Shown: positions 12,901-27,100, counted from the first letter of the stretch. The stretch: DNA of 64,000 bases from Membranipora membranacea (GCA_914767715.1 OU612067.1:9116001-9180000); one strand, 5' to 3'. The notes: generated from the letters alone by a model not told the origin. Numbers and translations: made by a program.

Positions 12901-13018
12901 AAGCTATAAATTTACGTATTATAAGCATGTACAAAACGGTGCACTTTTCTCCTGCAAATACTTTCTCCTCATGAGATATGTAGATCTTATTTATGATATT
13001 TTGTAGTAAAAGCTGAGA
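9908..13018. other. intergenic region between divergent lectin and TRIM genes
   Basis: The lectin (-) and TRIM (+) genes are transcribed away from each other, so both promoters should lie here. No clear TATA box or core element could be fixed by eye. It contains a SINE copy (11266-11530), a short TTATC pentamer run (10660-10680) and otherwise AT-rich unique sequence. A minus ORF at 9952-10188 is very hydrophobic but has no other support. Confidence 0.6.
11266..11530 (+). mobile_element. tRNA-derived SINE, family 1, copy A
   Basis: A tRNA-like head has an A-box-like segment (CAGTTGGTTAGAGCG, 11271-11285) and a good B-box (GTTCGAATCCC, 11349-11359). The spacing is longer than in a tRNA gene, so it is not a functional tRNA. 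The tail (CCCAGATGTGCTCCGACCTG region, 11400-11420) matches the tail of a second copy at 48105-48310, which supports a dispersed family. A 10-base C run sits at 11394-11403. Confidence 0.65.
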
Positions 13019-16000
13019 ATGGATAAGATATCAGTGACCTCCTCTACTACAGGAAAGTCTTCTAGCAACGGCAGTGAGGGATATTGTGGACACTGTTCAG
13101 AGAGATTTGACTACATGGTCGACCCTCGAGAGCTATCCTGTACTCATGTATATTGTCTCCCCTGTATACAAGCTGAGTTACTGCAGGACTCACAGATAAC
13201 ATGCGCAACATGCAAGTAAGTTGTCAGCTAGTCTTCTCTTGTTCTCATTAAAATGTTTGTTTGGTGTTAGACCAAGTTTGGTCCATTTGCCTGCATTTGC
13301 AGCTGCTCCCCTCCACTTGTCATGTCGCAGGCAAAGGTTTGGAAGGGAGCAACTGGAATGCAGGCAAATGGATTAGGTAGGAGTGAACTGACTTTATTTC
13401 ACCAGTTTGTAAAGGGAAGTTATTTGACTTTGGATGATATTCTTGTGAGGTGACAATAATATCTACCTAAAGCTGTGATAACCCTTGGATCCATCCTGCA
13501 ACTGACTATGTTGATATCTTCTGGACCCTCTGATAAGAGTATCCGGCTGCGTACCTGGAAATGGAAACCATTGTACATTGACATTGCAATGGTGAGGGTA
13601 ATCAGTGTGGTCACAGAGATTATGTATCTAGTCTGAAAAATGCATTGCAGATATATTGTGGAGTATTTGATAGTAATTCAGCACAGAAAACTACCATTAT
13701 TTGTGATTAGACATATGAGTATCACGTTAGATTGGACAAGTTGAATGAAATACCGTGAGTGGTATATCGTTTTAATTATCTCTGGCTCTCTACAATAAGA
13801 GGATAAAAGAAATTTATAGTTAAAAATGGAAGTTATCTGGCTTCCCATAACTATGTACAGCTTGAAATTATCCACCAAGTAGGTCATAGATGGCTTGCAA
13901 AAATGCGTAATGAACAAAAATTTTCTCATTTACACATTGCCTACTATTAATTTATGTTAATGGGATAATATTTAATTTCAAACTTTCTGGCTTCCAGCGT
14001 AAACTGGAAATAGTTCTGTATGTTTGATGAGGTTGTTCTGTGATAAGTGCCGACAGATGTTAAAACCAAACAACACATTCTTTAAGGGGGTGGGCCCTTT
14101 CGGTGTTTTCAATTGATGATGGCATTCCAATGACAATGCAGAATGCTGCCCGATTGCTAGTAAAACCCCTTCTCTCCTCTCCCCTCATCACAAAGTTGAG
14201 TCTTGCCTTGTTCTTGAAAGATGTTACTCGTCATTCTGATGTAATGTATAATTCAAACTTCATTGATGAAGGCTCATATTGCAATGCAATAATAGCGATG
14301 AGTTTCTTCTCAACCAACAAAAAGAAAGGCCTCTGCTTACTCTGTATAATTCTATCTAGATGACCACCATTCAAAATTCCCACAATGCAATTTCAGCCTG
14401 GATGTTATTAGGAAACAGCTTTGTTGATGTTTACCTGCATTCTGGGATATATACTTCTGGTTGAAGGATCTCCTGCTAATCATAGTTCTATTGTTTGAAC
14501 TCATATCATACTTCACTCTTTCCATCCATCTAGGGCGGTACACAAAGGAGTTAACATTGAAAGTTTGGTGCGGTTGGACAGACTCATGTTGTCAGATGTA
14601 GAGGAGGACCAGCCGCCTTTGAACTGTAATGTGTGTAAAACTAAGGCTAAAGCCGCTTCAGCCTACTGTATTGACTGCGCAAAAAAGCTCTGCATGGAAC
14701 ATGAGAAGGTGGGTGAAGTGTCTTGGCAAGGACTCTCCTGCAAATGATTCAAATTCATAAGTGAAAAATGAGCTTGATCTTTTTTATATGCATTAATTAT
14801 CGTGATGTAATAACATTTGGCACAACAAAATAATGATATTGATGTATTAGTCTTGTCAACTCCTGTCAAAAATGATGAAAAGTCTAGCTAAGCTATTTTA
14901 ACTGTTAACAATAAGCCTTGTCACGAGGCCATGACCAAAAAACCTAAAAACTGTGGCCGGATGACAAGGACATTAGACAGAGAATAATCTACGTAACAGT
15001 GAAAGCTGTGACGCAAACACACCTAACTCATATCCTTCTACTTCTGTCCTATAAATACTTTAGTATCATGACGAGTACCAAGAAGCATTCTCCAAGATAT
15101 CACATAAGAAGATCAGCATCGAGGAGTACAGGTTCTCACCGGATCGTTATGAAGTGAAGACATGTACAAAGCATGAGGGACAGGAGGTACAGTACGCCTG
15201 CCTGATGTGCCTCAGAAGGTTCTGTCAGCATTGTGATACAAAGAAGAAGTGCCCTGCTGACAAAGGTGGGTGATTGATACGTGATTATTGACATGTGAGT
15301 GTTGCTTTTATAGAAGAACGAGATGATCTGAATGTGATGCAAGTGCACGGCTACAGTAGACAAAAAATTGGGCTCACACATCAGCAACCGGTTAACGCAC
15401 TGGCTTTAAACTGCCGCAAGAGTCGTCAGTTCGAGTACCATTGGCAAAGAACTCTTGATCGATTGTTCCATCTCCCTGAATCCTTGGGTGTATATTTTAC
15501 ACTGTTAAATCCTACCACAGCCAGTTTGCACTAATGTCACAATAAATTTCCTGATGTTATTACTGAAATTACTGACTTCCTGGTACTGACACTTATATGA
15601 CATCATCTTCTAAACTATCAAAGAGCACCTGATTAGTTTAGTGTTTGGCTCACCAGGAGAAAATACACTTACATTTACTCGAAATTTGCTTCAGAAGATG
15701 TGCTTTAAAGAGAGTTGCAGTTTGAATATCGAGCCTTGATTTTTTAGCAACGTTTTTAAAAACTATACTTTGAAACAATAAATTTTCCTAATTGCTTTCA
15801 ATATCATAGCGGACCACTTTCTCGTTCCTCATTCTCTAGGTCAGCCCCATGTAGTGAAGAAGTTGGATGATATATCCGTGCAGTACAAAGAGCAACTAAA
15901 CAAACTGCTGAATTCACTGTCCGGAAAGATCACTGAAGCTTATACTCTGGAGAAAAAGACTACAGCCGATATGACTTTAGTCGAAGACAAAGTGCAACTG

Positions 16001-18046
16001 ATGAACGATGAAGTGGATCGCCTTGTAAACGATCAGGTATAAATATTGGCCGATATGAAATTTTTATCGATAAGTCATGATCAGACAAAGCTTAAAGCTA
16101 TGTGTATGATATTGGACCATATAATTCACATCTATCCTAGGTTTTTACGTTTGAAGTCCGTTTAAATACGTTTATGATTCAAACCATAACTTGCTGTTTT
16201 GTCACTTGTCGTTTCCAGCTCCGGGTAGAAAGAACATTTCATATGATTTGTATCTGTGTATTTTTTTACAGATAACAGCAATAAGAAAGAAGGCGGACAT
16301 GCTTAAAACTGAAATAACGCTCTACAGGTTTCAGAACTCGACAGTTGTCAACGATTTCATCAGTGAACTTCGAACTAAGAAAGATGACCTTGGGGACCTA
16401 TGGAAGTCAACACATAGACTGATGACACAACGCCATGACACGGAGGTCATTCAGACATATACGCAAGTGCACGACGAGATAAAAAAATCTCTAGCTACCA
16501 AATTTGGACACTGCCAGCTTCCTACAAAGAGAATGTTGATCCGAACAGGTATGTCTAAGGTAAATTCTCTAATGTGAAACCTACGGCCCTGCACGTATTT
16601 ATTTGCATGGCTTGGTCGGAAGGGCAGGAATTGATTATTATCATTCCTTCCTTATTACAGAACACAATAACCTCTTCCACAGTTAAGTTACAACAGATCG
16701 TTTGTGCATCAAAACATTCCAGCTGAGCAATGGCCTGGAAGATAGATAAGTTAGTTCCCCATGAGATGAGAGAGGACAACTTCTTATATTTTCCTGTGCT
16801 TCATATTACAGTATAGAATGATGAGTCTCTGTCTATATACAACATTTTTCGGAATATTATATATATCCAACAGAATTAACAAAATTCCGATACACAATTT
16901 CTATTAAGGTATATGTTAGGTCTACTAAAACTAGTAGTTTGATTGGATCCCAAACAGCCTATGGGTAGATTATAACTGCATCACACTGATAGTTTAATCA
17001 TTTTCGTTCAGTCGAGCACAGAGACATTGAGCTGAGACTACAGGAGATGGTTCCGCTGCTTGTCGAGTTCAGACAGAGACAGAGGAAGAATGACAAGAAA
17101 TGCCAGTCTGTCTGCGTGGCTGACAACAAACAGATCATCTGTGGTATGGAGGGGATGCTAGAACTGCGAGACTCCAACGCTCTGGACTCGGTGAAGATGT
17201 CCGCAAAGACTGCCTCAAATATCAATGGGATTCACAGTCATGAGCAGGGTCATGTGGCCCTTCACTGGGACAACGGCAAAAACTATATCATTCTTTACTC
17301 TAAGCAGTTAGAGTTTCTCAAACTGATCGGAGAGTTTTTCAGGAAGACAGACAAGTACTCTCAGTTGTCAGCCTCCTTCAAACACATTGTGGCTCTAGAC
17401 CCAGACAAGAAGATTCTGTATGTCTACAACACCAAGGGGGAATTCCTCTTCAACACAAAGCTGGAAAGGACCAACCGACCTTGGGGAGTACAATGCCTGA
17501 ATGATGACACGGTTCTTGTGAGCGATTTTGTTTCTGGATCACTGAGAAAATACGCACTAGTAGAAGGTAAAAGTGAGCCAATCTGGACATGTTTGGATCT
17601 AGTATCGCCGACTGGCATCACAACAAGTACATCAGGACTTATTTTTGTGGCAAGCTTCACTGGGAAAAAGATCTATGTCATCTCAACTGCGGGTATGTTT
17701 TAAAAAATTGTTCTTTCATTAACGCGTTTTCCCAAAACCTTGAGTTGCCAATATCTTTAACACAAAAAATACAAGTCATCCCAAAAGCAAGGACAAACAA
17801 CCCGAAAGAGCGGTTCATCAAACACCTTTGGTGAAAGGCTGATTTAATTTGGCTGTTTCTTGAAATATAGTTCGAATCTTCTACTTCTTTACTTTAGGAA
17901 AGAAAGTGAAAGAGTTTTCTACCCCTGACCTGCAGAGAATCAATGAAGTATATGACATCACAATATGTGAGGATCAGGTGACTCTTGCGTGTGGAAACGA
18001 GGGTCTCATCCAGTTTCAGATGATTTATGACGCTCTTGTGTATTGA
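13019..18046 (+). CDS. TRIM-type RING / B-box / coiled-coil protein with propeller-like C-terminus
   Basis: Seven exons join to 625 aa with all phases matching: 13019-13215, 14534-14708, 15064-15265, 15840-16036, 16272-16548, 17012-17692, 17898-18046. The RING is complete C3HC4: C23, C26, C41, H43, C46, C49, C62, C65. B-box 1 follows (C97, C100, C111, C114, C119, H122), then B-box 2 (C158, H161, C170, C173, C178, C181). Exons 4 and 5 (about residues 192-350) are charged heptad-like helices, the coiled coil. Exons 6-7 (about 350-625) contain repeated beta-strand-like segments such as HIVALDPDKKILYVYNTKG and NRPWGVQCLNDDTVLVSDFV, as expected for an NHL/six-blade propeller of TRIM2/3/71-like invertebrate proteins, though no strict NHL signature is visible. 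Family knowledge predicts an E3 ubiquitin ligase. The ATG follows an AG (ttgtag), so a 5' UTR exon may lie upstream. Confidence 0.88.
13282..13372. repeat. inverted repeat (hairpin) in TRIM intron 1
   Basis: Left arm 13282-13314 (TCCATTTGCCTGCATTTGCA start) pairs with right arm 13341-13372 (ends TGCAGGCAAATGGA), with a few mismatches and a loop of about 26 bases. Arms of this length are typical of small foldback or MITE relics. No matching copy was noticed elsewhere in the window. Confidence 0.7.
14378..14447. mobile_element. short MITE-like element with TCCCACAATGCA ends, copy 1
   Basis: The element starts TCCCACAATGCA and ends TGCATTCTGGGA, imperfect terminal inverted repeats about 70 bases apart, within TRIM intron 1. 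The same terminal sequence bounds the element at 32140-32241, so they are likely copies of one small family. No clear target-site duplication could be fixed. Confidence 0.5.
15340..15535 (+). mobile_element. possible tRNA-derived SINE in TRIM intron 3
   Basis: CCGGTTAACGCACTGGC (15389-15405) resembles an A-box head and AGTTCGAGTAC (about 15428-15438) resembles a B-box. The spacing is near that of a tRNA. The following sequence is not recognised and no second copy was seen in the window, so this is tentative. Confidence 0.35.
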
Positions 18047-21000
18047 TCTAAACCTGCTGTTGGGTTTTTTGAAAGTTTTTTGAAAGTTTTATCTTATACA
18101 CACAAATTATTGGTGGACAAATTTTTATCATGTTTATTATAAATGGTATGTATTGTTATTAATTTTATGACAAGTGTTGTTAATCGCAACCCACACATTT
18201 GGCTGCTTATTGGCTCCAGTGAAGATATTGTATGTTTAACAATTCACAGATATGTTTTATTGGAAAGTAGATCCAAAATTATGCATGATGAGGTATTGGT
18301 AACAGTTGAATACTATCTGAATATAACAATATGAATAATTTATTTTATTTGATATACACAATAATCATTCAATAATCATAAACTTGGCATAAACTTGGCA
18401 TGTTGCTAATTCAAGGATGTTGCCTGCTGTCTTTGATGACCAAGTACCTTCCAGTTGTTTTGTTTGCACGAGGACTGCTCTTAGCGTCACGCTCCTAAAA
18501 TAATATAATACTCATGAGTTTATTCATGATATAGGCTCTCTGTGCCATCTATTATTATGATTATTACACTGAAATTTAAATCACCCAAACACTCAAACAC
18601 TGAAAGTGGGATACCAAAATAGTAAAAGATAGTTTCTGATGTACCCCTTTCTACCCTGGTCCCATAGGCTTAGACTCATTCATCCAGACAGCTCTCGTCA
18701 GGTGAAACTTGTAGCTGACAAACGAAAGGGAGTCTGATAACTCGGCCACCATGATGACCGGTTTTTTGTGTGGATAAGTCTGGGATTTGATACATAGGTC
18801 TACAGCTAAAGGAATCTTATAGCCAATACTCTACGCTAACCTTTTTATCAAATGACATCTCAATAACATTTATTATGAAATCATGCTGATAGATAAGATG
18901 ATGTAAACCGATTTTGCAAAGCCAAGCAAAGCCAAAACAATGCTATTTTACCTATATAATAAAATAGCATTCTGTTCAAGCAGGAGATGTGGGTGTGGGA
19001 ACTAGCCACTGGGACACACTTGCTGGTTCATTCATAGCGGCTTCCTCTAACCAGGGAGAATTCTCCCTGCTCTAACTAGTCATTGCTGAAATTACAATTT
19101 AGATTTGGGAGTTGTATGCTCACTTATACTGACGGACAACTCCGAATACCTTTGTCATCTGCTTCCAATAGACATATAAATATCCATGGTTATCTTTTGA
19201 TGTATCATGACTTACACTTGTCTATGTCTATTTTGGGGAACTTTGAAAGATAAAAATCAAAGGACTGGTTGGTTTCTGCAAGTAGTCTACAACTCCTTGG
19301 TTTCGGTTTCTTGTTTTTATTTATTTATTTATTTATTGAGGTTTTCTAAAAGTGGACAGACAGGTGGTTTGTTAGCCAATGTGTTGGCTCTGATTGCTTA
19401 TCAAAGCTAACAGATAAGGTAGTGGTAGGAAGCAAATCACATATGTAATGAATTATGTTTTGGTTTGATGGTTGTTGATGGTGTGATTCTGATTGATAAC
19501 AAAAAATGATAAACTAAACTGAAATTTTAATGATGTTGAGTGGTGATCTGATACTTACATGCTAAGGGGCTATCCATAATGAAAGGAGTTTATCTGGTTT
19601 GCAGTGAACATGTGAACCAAGCATGTATGTATGATTAGTAAGAGAATGGTGAGCTTGATTATGTAAGTAGCAGTAAGTAAGTTTGTAGGCTAAGTAAAAG
19701 CTGCCCCTTCCCCTACTATTGATCTCCGTTCAGTTTCTTTCTTACCAGGTGAGGGGGTCATTGGCTTAATTGATTTAGTAATGTAGCCTCTAGTTACTGC
19801 TGACATAAAAATGAAGCTCATCCAATTTCACAGTTCTCCGCCGATGTTTTAGTTGAGTTGTGTTGTAGGGATTGATTGACGGAAGTCATCATTAAAAAGA
19901 TTGCATGGATGTTTTTCGTACAGTAACCTGTGCAAAATTTGCCAGTTTTGAAAGGTAGAAACGCTTGCAATCTTTAGCCCGAACTATTAGTTGTCAGCAG
20001 ACCATGCCCCTTAGAGTTTGTATGCATTCATTGTTTGAATCATTTAAGTTTACCAGATATGTACAGAGATCAGTCATTAGCAAGCCTCAGAGAGCTATAG
20101 GCCTAGAGGTAGACCGAGATTTGGAGGAACCAACATCACGATACATGCTGTTGAGCAGTGGCAGTGCTTGCCCTCAGAAGAACAGTTTAACAACAGCTGG
20201 GGTCTCATGGATGATGTGAGGGGTTAAAGAGTATCAAAATTTGTATGGCTCCTTTAAAATTTCAAATTCATTATTTTAAAGAATTTAAACTATGTTTACA
20301 CAATTGTCGTCTTATAGTAGATGATGATCCACTGATTGAGGTGTGGTTAAATCTTAGTGTATGGGCAACCAGGCTGTTTTAGCTAAAAATAATATTTGAG
20401 GCAATATCTATTCCACGTACATGTAAATACATAGAAGACAGACTCGATCTTGGTAGCCTATTGCTATCTAAACTGATTGTGAAATTTTGACAGCTTTGGG
20501 AATTAAATATTTTGTCCTAAACTAATTTGGCCTCATTCTAATAATATGTAAGTCCTCTTTAATTATTTGATCAAGAATGAATGCGCGTGAGCTAACAAAA
20601 ATATAAAAAACTATGGCTGCAATATTTGACTATCTTGGCTTGCCCCCAAACCAATCCAAACACATGAAACTTGTCGATCATGGCATTCCTCCCCCCCTCC
20701 CTTCGCTGCAATTATAATGGTAATGTTATAAATCTAATCCTCCATCTGATATGTGTTGGCTAACACCACAAGTAATGAAAGCCAGCAAATTAGATGGCCC
20801 TTGGCTATTTCTATACTGAAAATGTGGACGCAAGCGGGGAAAGCTTTCAAAGTACATGAGGTTTCATCTTAGATTGATGGCCACTGATTCTATTGAAAGA
20901 GTGAGGCCCAAAATACACAGTAAGACGGTTGCTTGGTTATGTGCGTAAGTATAGCTTAATCTGATACATCCTTGGGCTTTTGGATGTATGACTTTTAGAA

Positions 21001-21116
21001 TTGTTAAAGTATCATAAAAAAGGAAGGGATGCTGAAAGCCATTTATCGGTCTCAAAACGTTACCTAGGAAGCTGATAAGTGTGAGAATACTAATGACTGA
21101 TGTTACCTGAACCAGC
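18047..21116. other. intergenic region downstream of TRIM gene
   Basis: About 3 kb without a supported exon. A perfect 12-base inverted repeat AATGCTATTTTA / TAAAATAGCATT with a 9-base spacer lies at 18939-18971. A short tandem duplication of AAACTTGGCAT lies near 18380-18400. The promoter of the 18-exon gene that begins at 21117 should be at the right end, but no core element is obvious. Confidence 0.5.
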
Positions 21117-24100
21117 ATGAGAATGGATCCCGATCACACTGGATTTACAAGCTCCTCCAGTGAATCATCTATCGAAGAAGAGAGAAGAGCGGAGAGGGTA
21201 GATACCTCATGTGAGTTCTTTTGTGTTACCTTAAGCCATCGACTTATAAGCGAGGCAGAGTTAAAGTTTAATCATTGGTGGTAAATCTGAGATTTCAGGT
21301 TGCTGGAGTCTCCTGTATATTTCCATGCTCATTATCCACACAATTCTGTTACTTACCCAGAATTCCACTGTGATGCTACTCTAGTTTTTTCGCTGATATT
21401 ACTATATCTTTTTTTAAAGTAATTTCATCCCAAGTAAACATTATTATCAAGTAGCTTGCCTGAGCTTTTAAAGGGTGTTACTGATATGCCTTCAATGCAT
21501 AATGTTTAAGCTGCCAGAATTTTAGCTAGATTCAATTACTGACATAAAGGTATATGATGATGTAATTTCTCTGCATATAGCCATAATAATAAGCTCAGAA
21601 TATTTCTACTGTTTTCATACAGTGCCAGTGTTGTTTGGCGATGTAAAGAGGCTTGGAGACAAATCGGTAAAAAACTCGACAGTTTGGCAACATGGTAAAG
21701 ACATCGGTGACTATAGCTATGCTGCAGGATATTCCACCATAAGTAAGTTGGAAGTCGATACAGACAAGACTTCACTAGGCATACTAATCAAGTTAAGATG
21801 TGTGATCTGATATCAATGTTTGAGGCGGGAATCCTTCAATTAGAACGGGCGATGCTTTTTAAGCCAAAATTATCCCTATAACTTCGTTGCTAAAAACCAG
21901 CACTCAACTGGTCTTTCAAATTGTTCAATCTGAATGTTTATAGTTCCGCCAACCAGTGAGCAAGCTTGTAATGAGACCCCTGCAGGTCTCACTCACTCAG
22001 CTTGGAGCGATCAGATAGTGATTTCAGTAATGTGAGCTGTAATTCTACGTTCAATCGGCGCTTCAAAGAACTTTTATGTAAAAACATTATGGTGATGATA
22101 AGACATGGTGCATCTTACTTATTTGATTTTTTGTATCATAATACCAAATATATGACAGGCCTCAACATTATAGCTGATATATTGACTATTGTTGACTATT
22201 GTTGACTATTGTTGACTATTGTTGACTATTGTTGACTATTGTTGACTATTGTTGACTATTGTTGACTATTGTTGACTATTGTTGACTATTGTTGACTATT
22301 GTTGACCATTGTTGACCATTGTTGACCATTGTTGACCATTGTTGACCATTGTTGACCATTGTTGACCATTGTTGACCATTGTTGACCATTGTTGACCATT
22401 GTTGACCATTGTTGACCATTGTTGACCATTGTTGACCATTGTTGACCATTGTTGACCATTGTTGACCATTGTTGACCATTGTTGACCATTGTTGACCATT
22501 GTTGACCATTGTTGACTATTGTTGTTGACTCTTTTTTTTTATATTATTATATTAGAAGCCAAGGAGACTGCAAAGAATCAAACTGAGGATACAACAGATG
22601 CTGGGAGTGTTAGCCAAACTAAAACATCACAGTATCCTGTCAACTCTACTCTGATTGGTGCAAAATATGCTTGTAACATTCACAATGTCACCAAAGCAGA
22701 TGTAAGCTTAGATACTAATCTCAAAGACTAGTACCTCCTATTGGGCGGCAAAACAGAGTAAAATTTAATACAAATCATCTAAACTAGGAGTTGCTCCCCG
22801 TCAAGCAAGCAGAGATTGCCAGTAGGACAAGAGAAAATCAGGACGCGGGCAAATCTGATCCAATTGATCTAGTGAGAAAGTGTGTTCTATGGTACCAAAT
22901 GGCTGCCGTTTACCTTTGAAAAAACCTGCTATAGTTTTTACTGGGAGGGTATTCTGCTTTACTTGAATTGGAAGGTGCGTTTCAAACACTGATGATCGTA
23001 AAGGAGACTAGTATGTCTTGTTGTAGTGGCGGCCTTCTCTATTTCTTGACGAGAAAAATAATTAAATTTCCCATCAAATATTTTTCTTCATTCATCTAGG
23101 TTCCAACAGAATCTCCTATTGTGGGTAAAAGGAGATTACATAACATCGTGTCGATCACCCCACAACATGCACAAGAACCAACTAATAGGAAAATAAGTAG
23201 TGATACAGTGAAGAAGGCAGGTACTGTAGCCTCAGAGAGTGAGTGGAACACCGTGGAGACGGGGGCTATCGCTACCACCACCATATCATTACAGGGGGTA
23301 AGAAGGAATCGCTCTATTACTTTTATAATCATTGCAGCACATAGTCTTGCTCGAACACTGAGTGTCCTGGGAGTTTTAGAAAATGATGACTTTATTTAAC
23401 TTGGACCTGATTCCCCTTAGAGATTCAAGGTCTAAGATGTAGTTATGCTGTTATCATAAGCTGTGAACAATATTCAGCAAGATCTGGGCATTAGCAAGCG
23501 TCAATAAAATATCTCTCGCAGTATGAATCAGAGTTGTCTTCCATTGTAAAAAAGAAGACCACCTGTTATAAGTTATCTAAAAAATCACTCTTTCGAGATA
23601 AATATCTTGTATTTTCATCTGTCAGTCATTGATAGCCTTTCTTAGTAATTATGTTTGGGATTTCTGCTAAAAAAGCCAAATTAAATTTGAGTCAACACAC
23701 TCTTTTTAATTATGCTTTTGTTGTTAATAATTTTCAATATGTTAGAAAGATTCATTTTCAAGCCGCATTCCTTAACCGCACTCTTGGTTGCATTTAAACT
23801 TTAAAGAATGTGATAATTTTAGATGTTTGTAACCTAAATTATACAAGCTGTTAATGCACAACTGGCTTTTACCAAAATTTCCGAACTTTTCAGATTAATG
23901 CAGGGCCACCTATCACTCAACCATCAGCGGACCGCCCGCCTACACCGAGACAGCTCGAGACTTCCACCTCCCCTACAGCACAAGCAGTCCAACGGCTTAC
24001 TCAGCTACTTGAGGTATGGACTACACGCTATCTATCCTATAACATTCTAAATCATCGAATTCACTACATGAAATCCTAGAATGTTTGGTGTTGACATTGA

Positions 24101-27100
24101 TGAAAGTAACAAATTGATATAATGAGTGCGGCATCTAAATTATATAAAAAAATAAAGTTTGAGGGACACTTTCTGCATGTAAGGTTGTGACGTGGTACAA
24201 GCTGTTCTTATGCTCAAATTTGATCGGTCTAAAAGTTTGCAAGTATCGATCCGCTAACAACCCTTTCTGTTCTTTGTTGCCGTAAAGTTTCTGTATAGGG
24301 AGTTGTTGCCAACGGGCATGAAGTCTAAGAACTATTTTTTTATCCCCGCAGTGAGTAAGTGCGATCCATGATGGTGCGATCACATTGTGGGAGAATATGA
24401 ATTGATATGAAAACCCATCTGAATATCTAAACCCATATTGTTTCATGTGAAACAATAACTAATCCTTCACATTTTGGTTGTAGGAAAGTTTAGAACATGT
24501 ACAGGCACTCAATAATTCACTAAGTGAATCCAATCCAGTCCCCAAAGCAAACGAAGGTAAGTGTTTGAATACGTTGGGGCCCTGAGGTCTTACCTGAGAG
24601 AGAAGTTTACAAACAGCAGCTGTAGGTCAAGTTGAGGCTTTTGGTATAGAATTGTGTGGAACTCTACCCTACTGCTAGCCAAGGATCCTCACCCAGGCTA
24701 TCTATCAATGTATTCTAATAGGCTAATAGGCTGACGCAAACCTGCCTGAATCCTTTTTGCTTTTTCCATTTTCTAAAAAGTTGTACAGCGGTGTTGTTAG
24801 AAACACCTCATTAATACTGTCTTCTCAACATTTGTTGATATCTTGTATTCAGGGTCAAAATTCATTCCCACATATTGTGGCTCATTAACTTATTATTAAA
24901 AATTCAGACAGACATTAGCAGAGCAATTGCAATATTATAAAAAATAATTCTCACCTTATAATTGTCACTCCCCAATCTTTTTTTCTTGCAATGTTTTGTT
25001 GTCATAATTCTAAGTTGCTATGGGTTGAAACATTGTTTGTTGCGATGAGCCATTCACTAAAGGTGTGTTGCTAGATTTCACTCAATGAAGAGGCTAAACT
25101 ATTGTCCAACAAAAGTTCCTCAGGCTGTGATAATGATCAAGCTTTCAGTTTTCCAAAATTCGCTTTTCAAGAAATTACATCAGGTGAGGTGTCTAAATAT
25201 CTGCAGGCATTGAAATCACGTAAAACTGGGGGATTGAATCAGATCCCTGCCTTTATTTATAAAATCCTAGAGCCTTTGATTCTGAATCCATTGACACATA
25301 TTGTTAATCTGAGCCTTAATGTCACGAGTTTCCAGATGTGTGGAAAAAGGCCCTAGAAATTCCTATTTTCAAAAGTGGCAAGAAAAGTTTGCCAAATAAT
25401 TATAGACCAATTTCGCTATTGCCAATATTAAGTAAAGTCCTAGAAAAGATCATAAATTACCAAATTCGTGATTACCTGGAAATTAATTATCTGACAGCCT
25501 CACGCCAATTTGGTTTCAGAAATGGTACATTCACTGATCAAATTTTAACTCAACTAGTCAACAAATTTCGTTCCCTGCTGTCAAAGGACGAGTGAAAATT
25601 TGTCACAGTTTCTGCTCTTGATATCCGTAAAGCATTTGATTGCGTAAACCATAACATCCTTGCCAGAAAACTGTTAACGAATTTCAATTTCCACTCTAAT
25701 GCGTCAAATTTAAATAAAAATTATCTTTCAAGTCGAGAGCAGGCCATGAAAGTTAATCGTTGTGTATCTGAATGCAGTCGAGTAATAACTGGTGTGCCGC
25801 AGGGGTCTGTACTTGCACCCCTGCTGTTTATCATGTTTATTAACGATCTGATGGAGCTCAAAAATTGTTATCTATATGCTGATGACTGCCTACGAGTCAC
25901 CAGTGGGGAAAACCCAGACATTTCCACAAAACTTATGGACAAAATCATCCATCAAGCATCCAGTTGGTACAGTGAAAATTGCCTTGTTATAAACAGCGGT
26001 AAAACTGATGTCATGATCATTTCCAATAAATGTAACATCAAACCTCCGGAACTTAAATTTAACAATCTCATTTTCAAACAATCAGACAAAATTAAGTACA
26101 TTAAGTAATTTTAAATTTTAATTTTAAATCTCATAACAGTAAAATTAACCAAAACCTTTATCCAATAGTCACCAACTTTCAACGTTATAGAAATTCCTGA
26201 CACCTGAATTAGCTAAGCTTTGGTACAATCTGGAATACAGCTCACCTGTTTTATTTACAACAAACGGCTATGTCAAAAAAAGAATTTTTTAAAATTGAGA
26301 ATAGATGTTTGAAAATTATAGACTATAACAGTTCCAAATACAATACTCGAAAGACCTACAACATCCCTGTTTTAACTTTGCGTTTGTATCTGCTGACGTT
26401 TTATGAAATTGATAATAGTTTAGTCCCAATAATTGATACCAATCTGCTCCCCGAGAAATTAACTAGTGAAACTCGGCTTGCTAAAAGTTCTGGGTTTAAA
26501 CTATCCAAGGAAAATTTTAGATTTGCTTTAGCTAATTTCTGTGCTCAGAAGTTTAATGAATTACCCAATCATGTTAAGCTGAGTCAATCCCTTGCTTCAT
26601 TCAAAATGGCACTCGGAGCCACGTCCTCAAACTTCTCAATTAATGAGTCAGTTCTTATCATTTCATTTTAGCCTACTGCTGTATTGTTCTAACTTTTCTT
26701 TTCCTAGCTTTTGTGTATTAACTTGTGTAATGTTTTACTGCTAATTAATGAATGTGTGTACTTTGTAATTTTACCTGTCATTGATTTTGATTTTTAGTTA
26801 CATGTCTTTTTAATTCTACACCATATTTATATTAATTTTTCTGTTTTCTGGGTACAAGTCCTAAGGACTTATTCCTCTCCAGAATAAACATGGAATATAT
26901 ATTCGGTCAAAGGTAAGACAGTCACAAATAATTAAAAGTATTTATGTTATTTTTCATAGTTTCCACACAGACTGATGTAGCAGCATTAACTCACCAGCGA
27001 TCAATAATACAGCCTGATAATGGTCTGGGTAAACCTAAGGCTATTGTCATAGCAGCCAGTAAAGTAACATCATTAGATCAGCAGCAGGTTTGTTCAAGAA

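Noticed and set aside
19965-20219. 84-aa plus ORF between the TRIM and 18-exon genes
   Set aside because: No splice support, signal or family similarity; length is expected by chance.
22276-22509. Three overlapping minus ORFs encoding NNGQQWST repeats
   Set aside because: Artefacts of a 10-bp array, which is open in all three frames because its 30-base period lacks stops.
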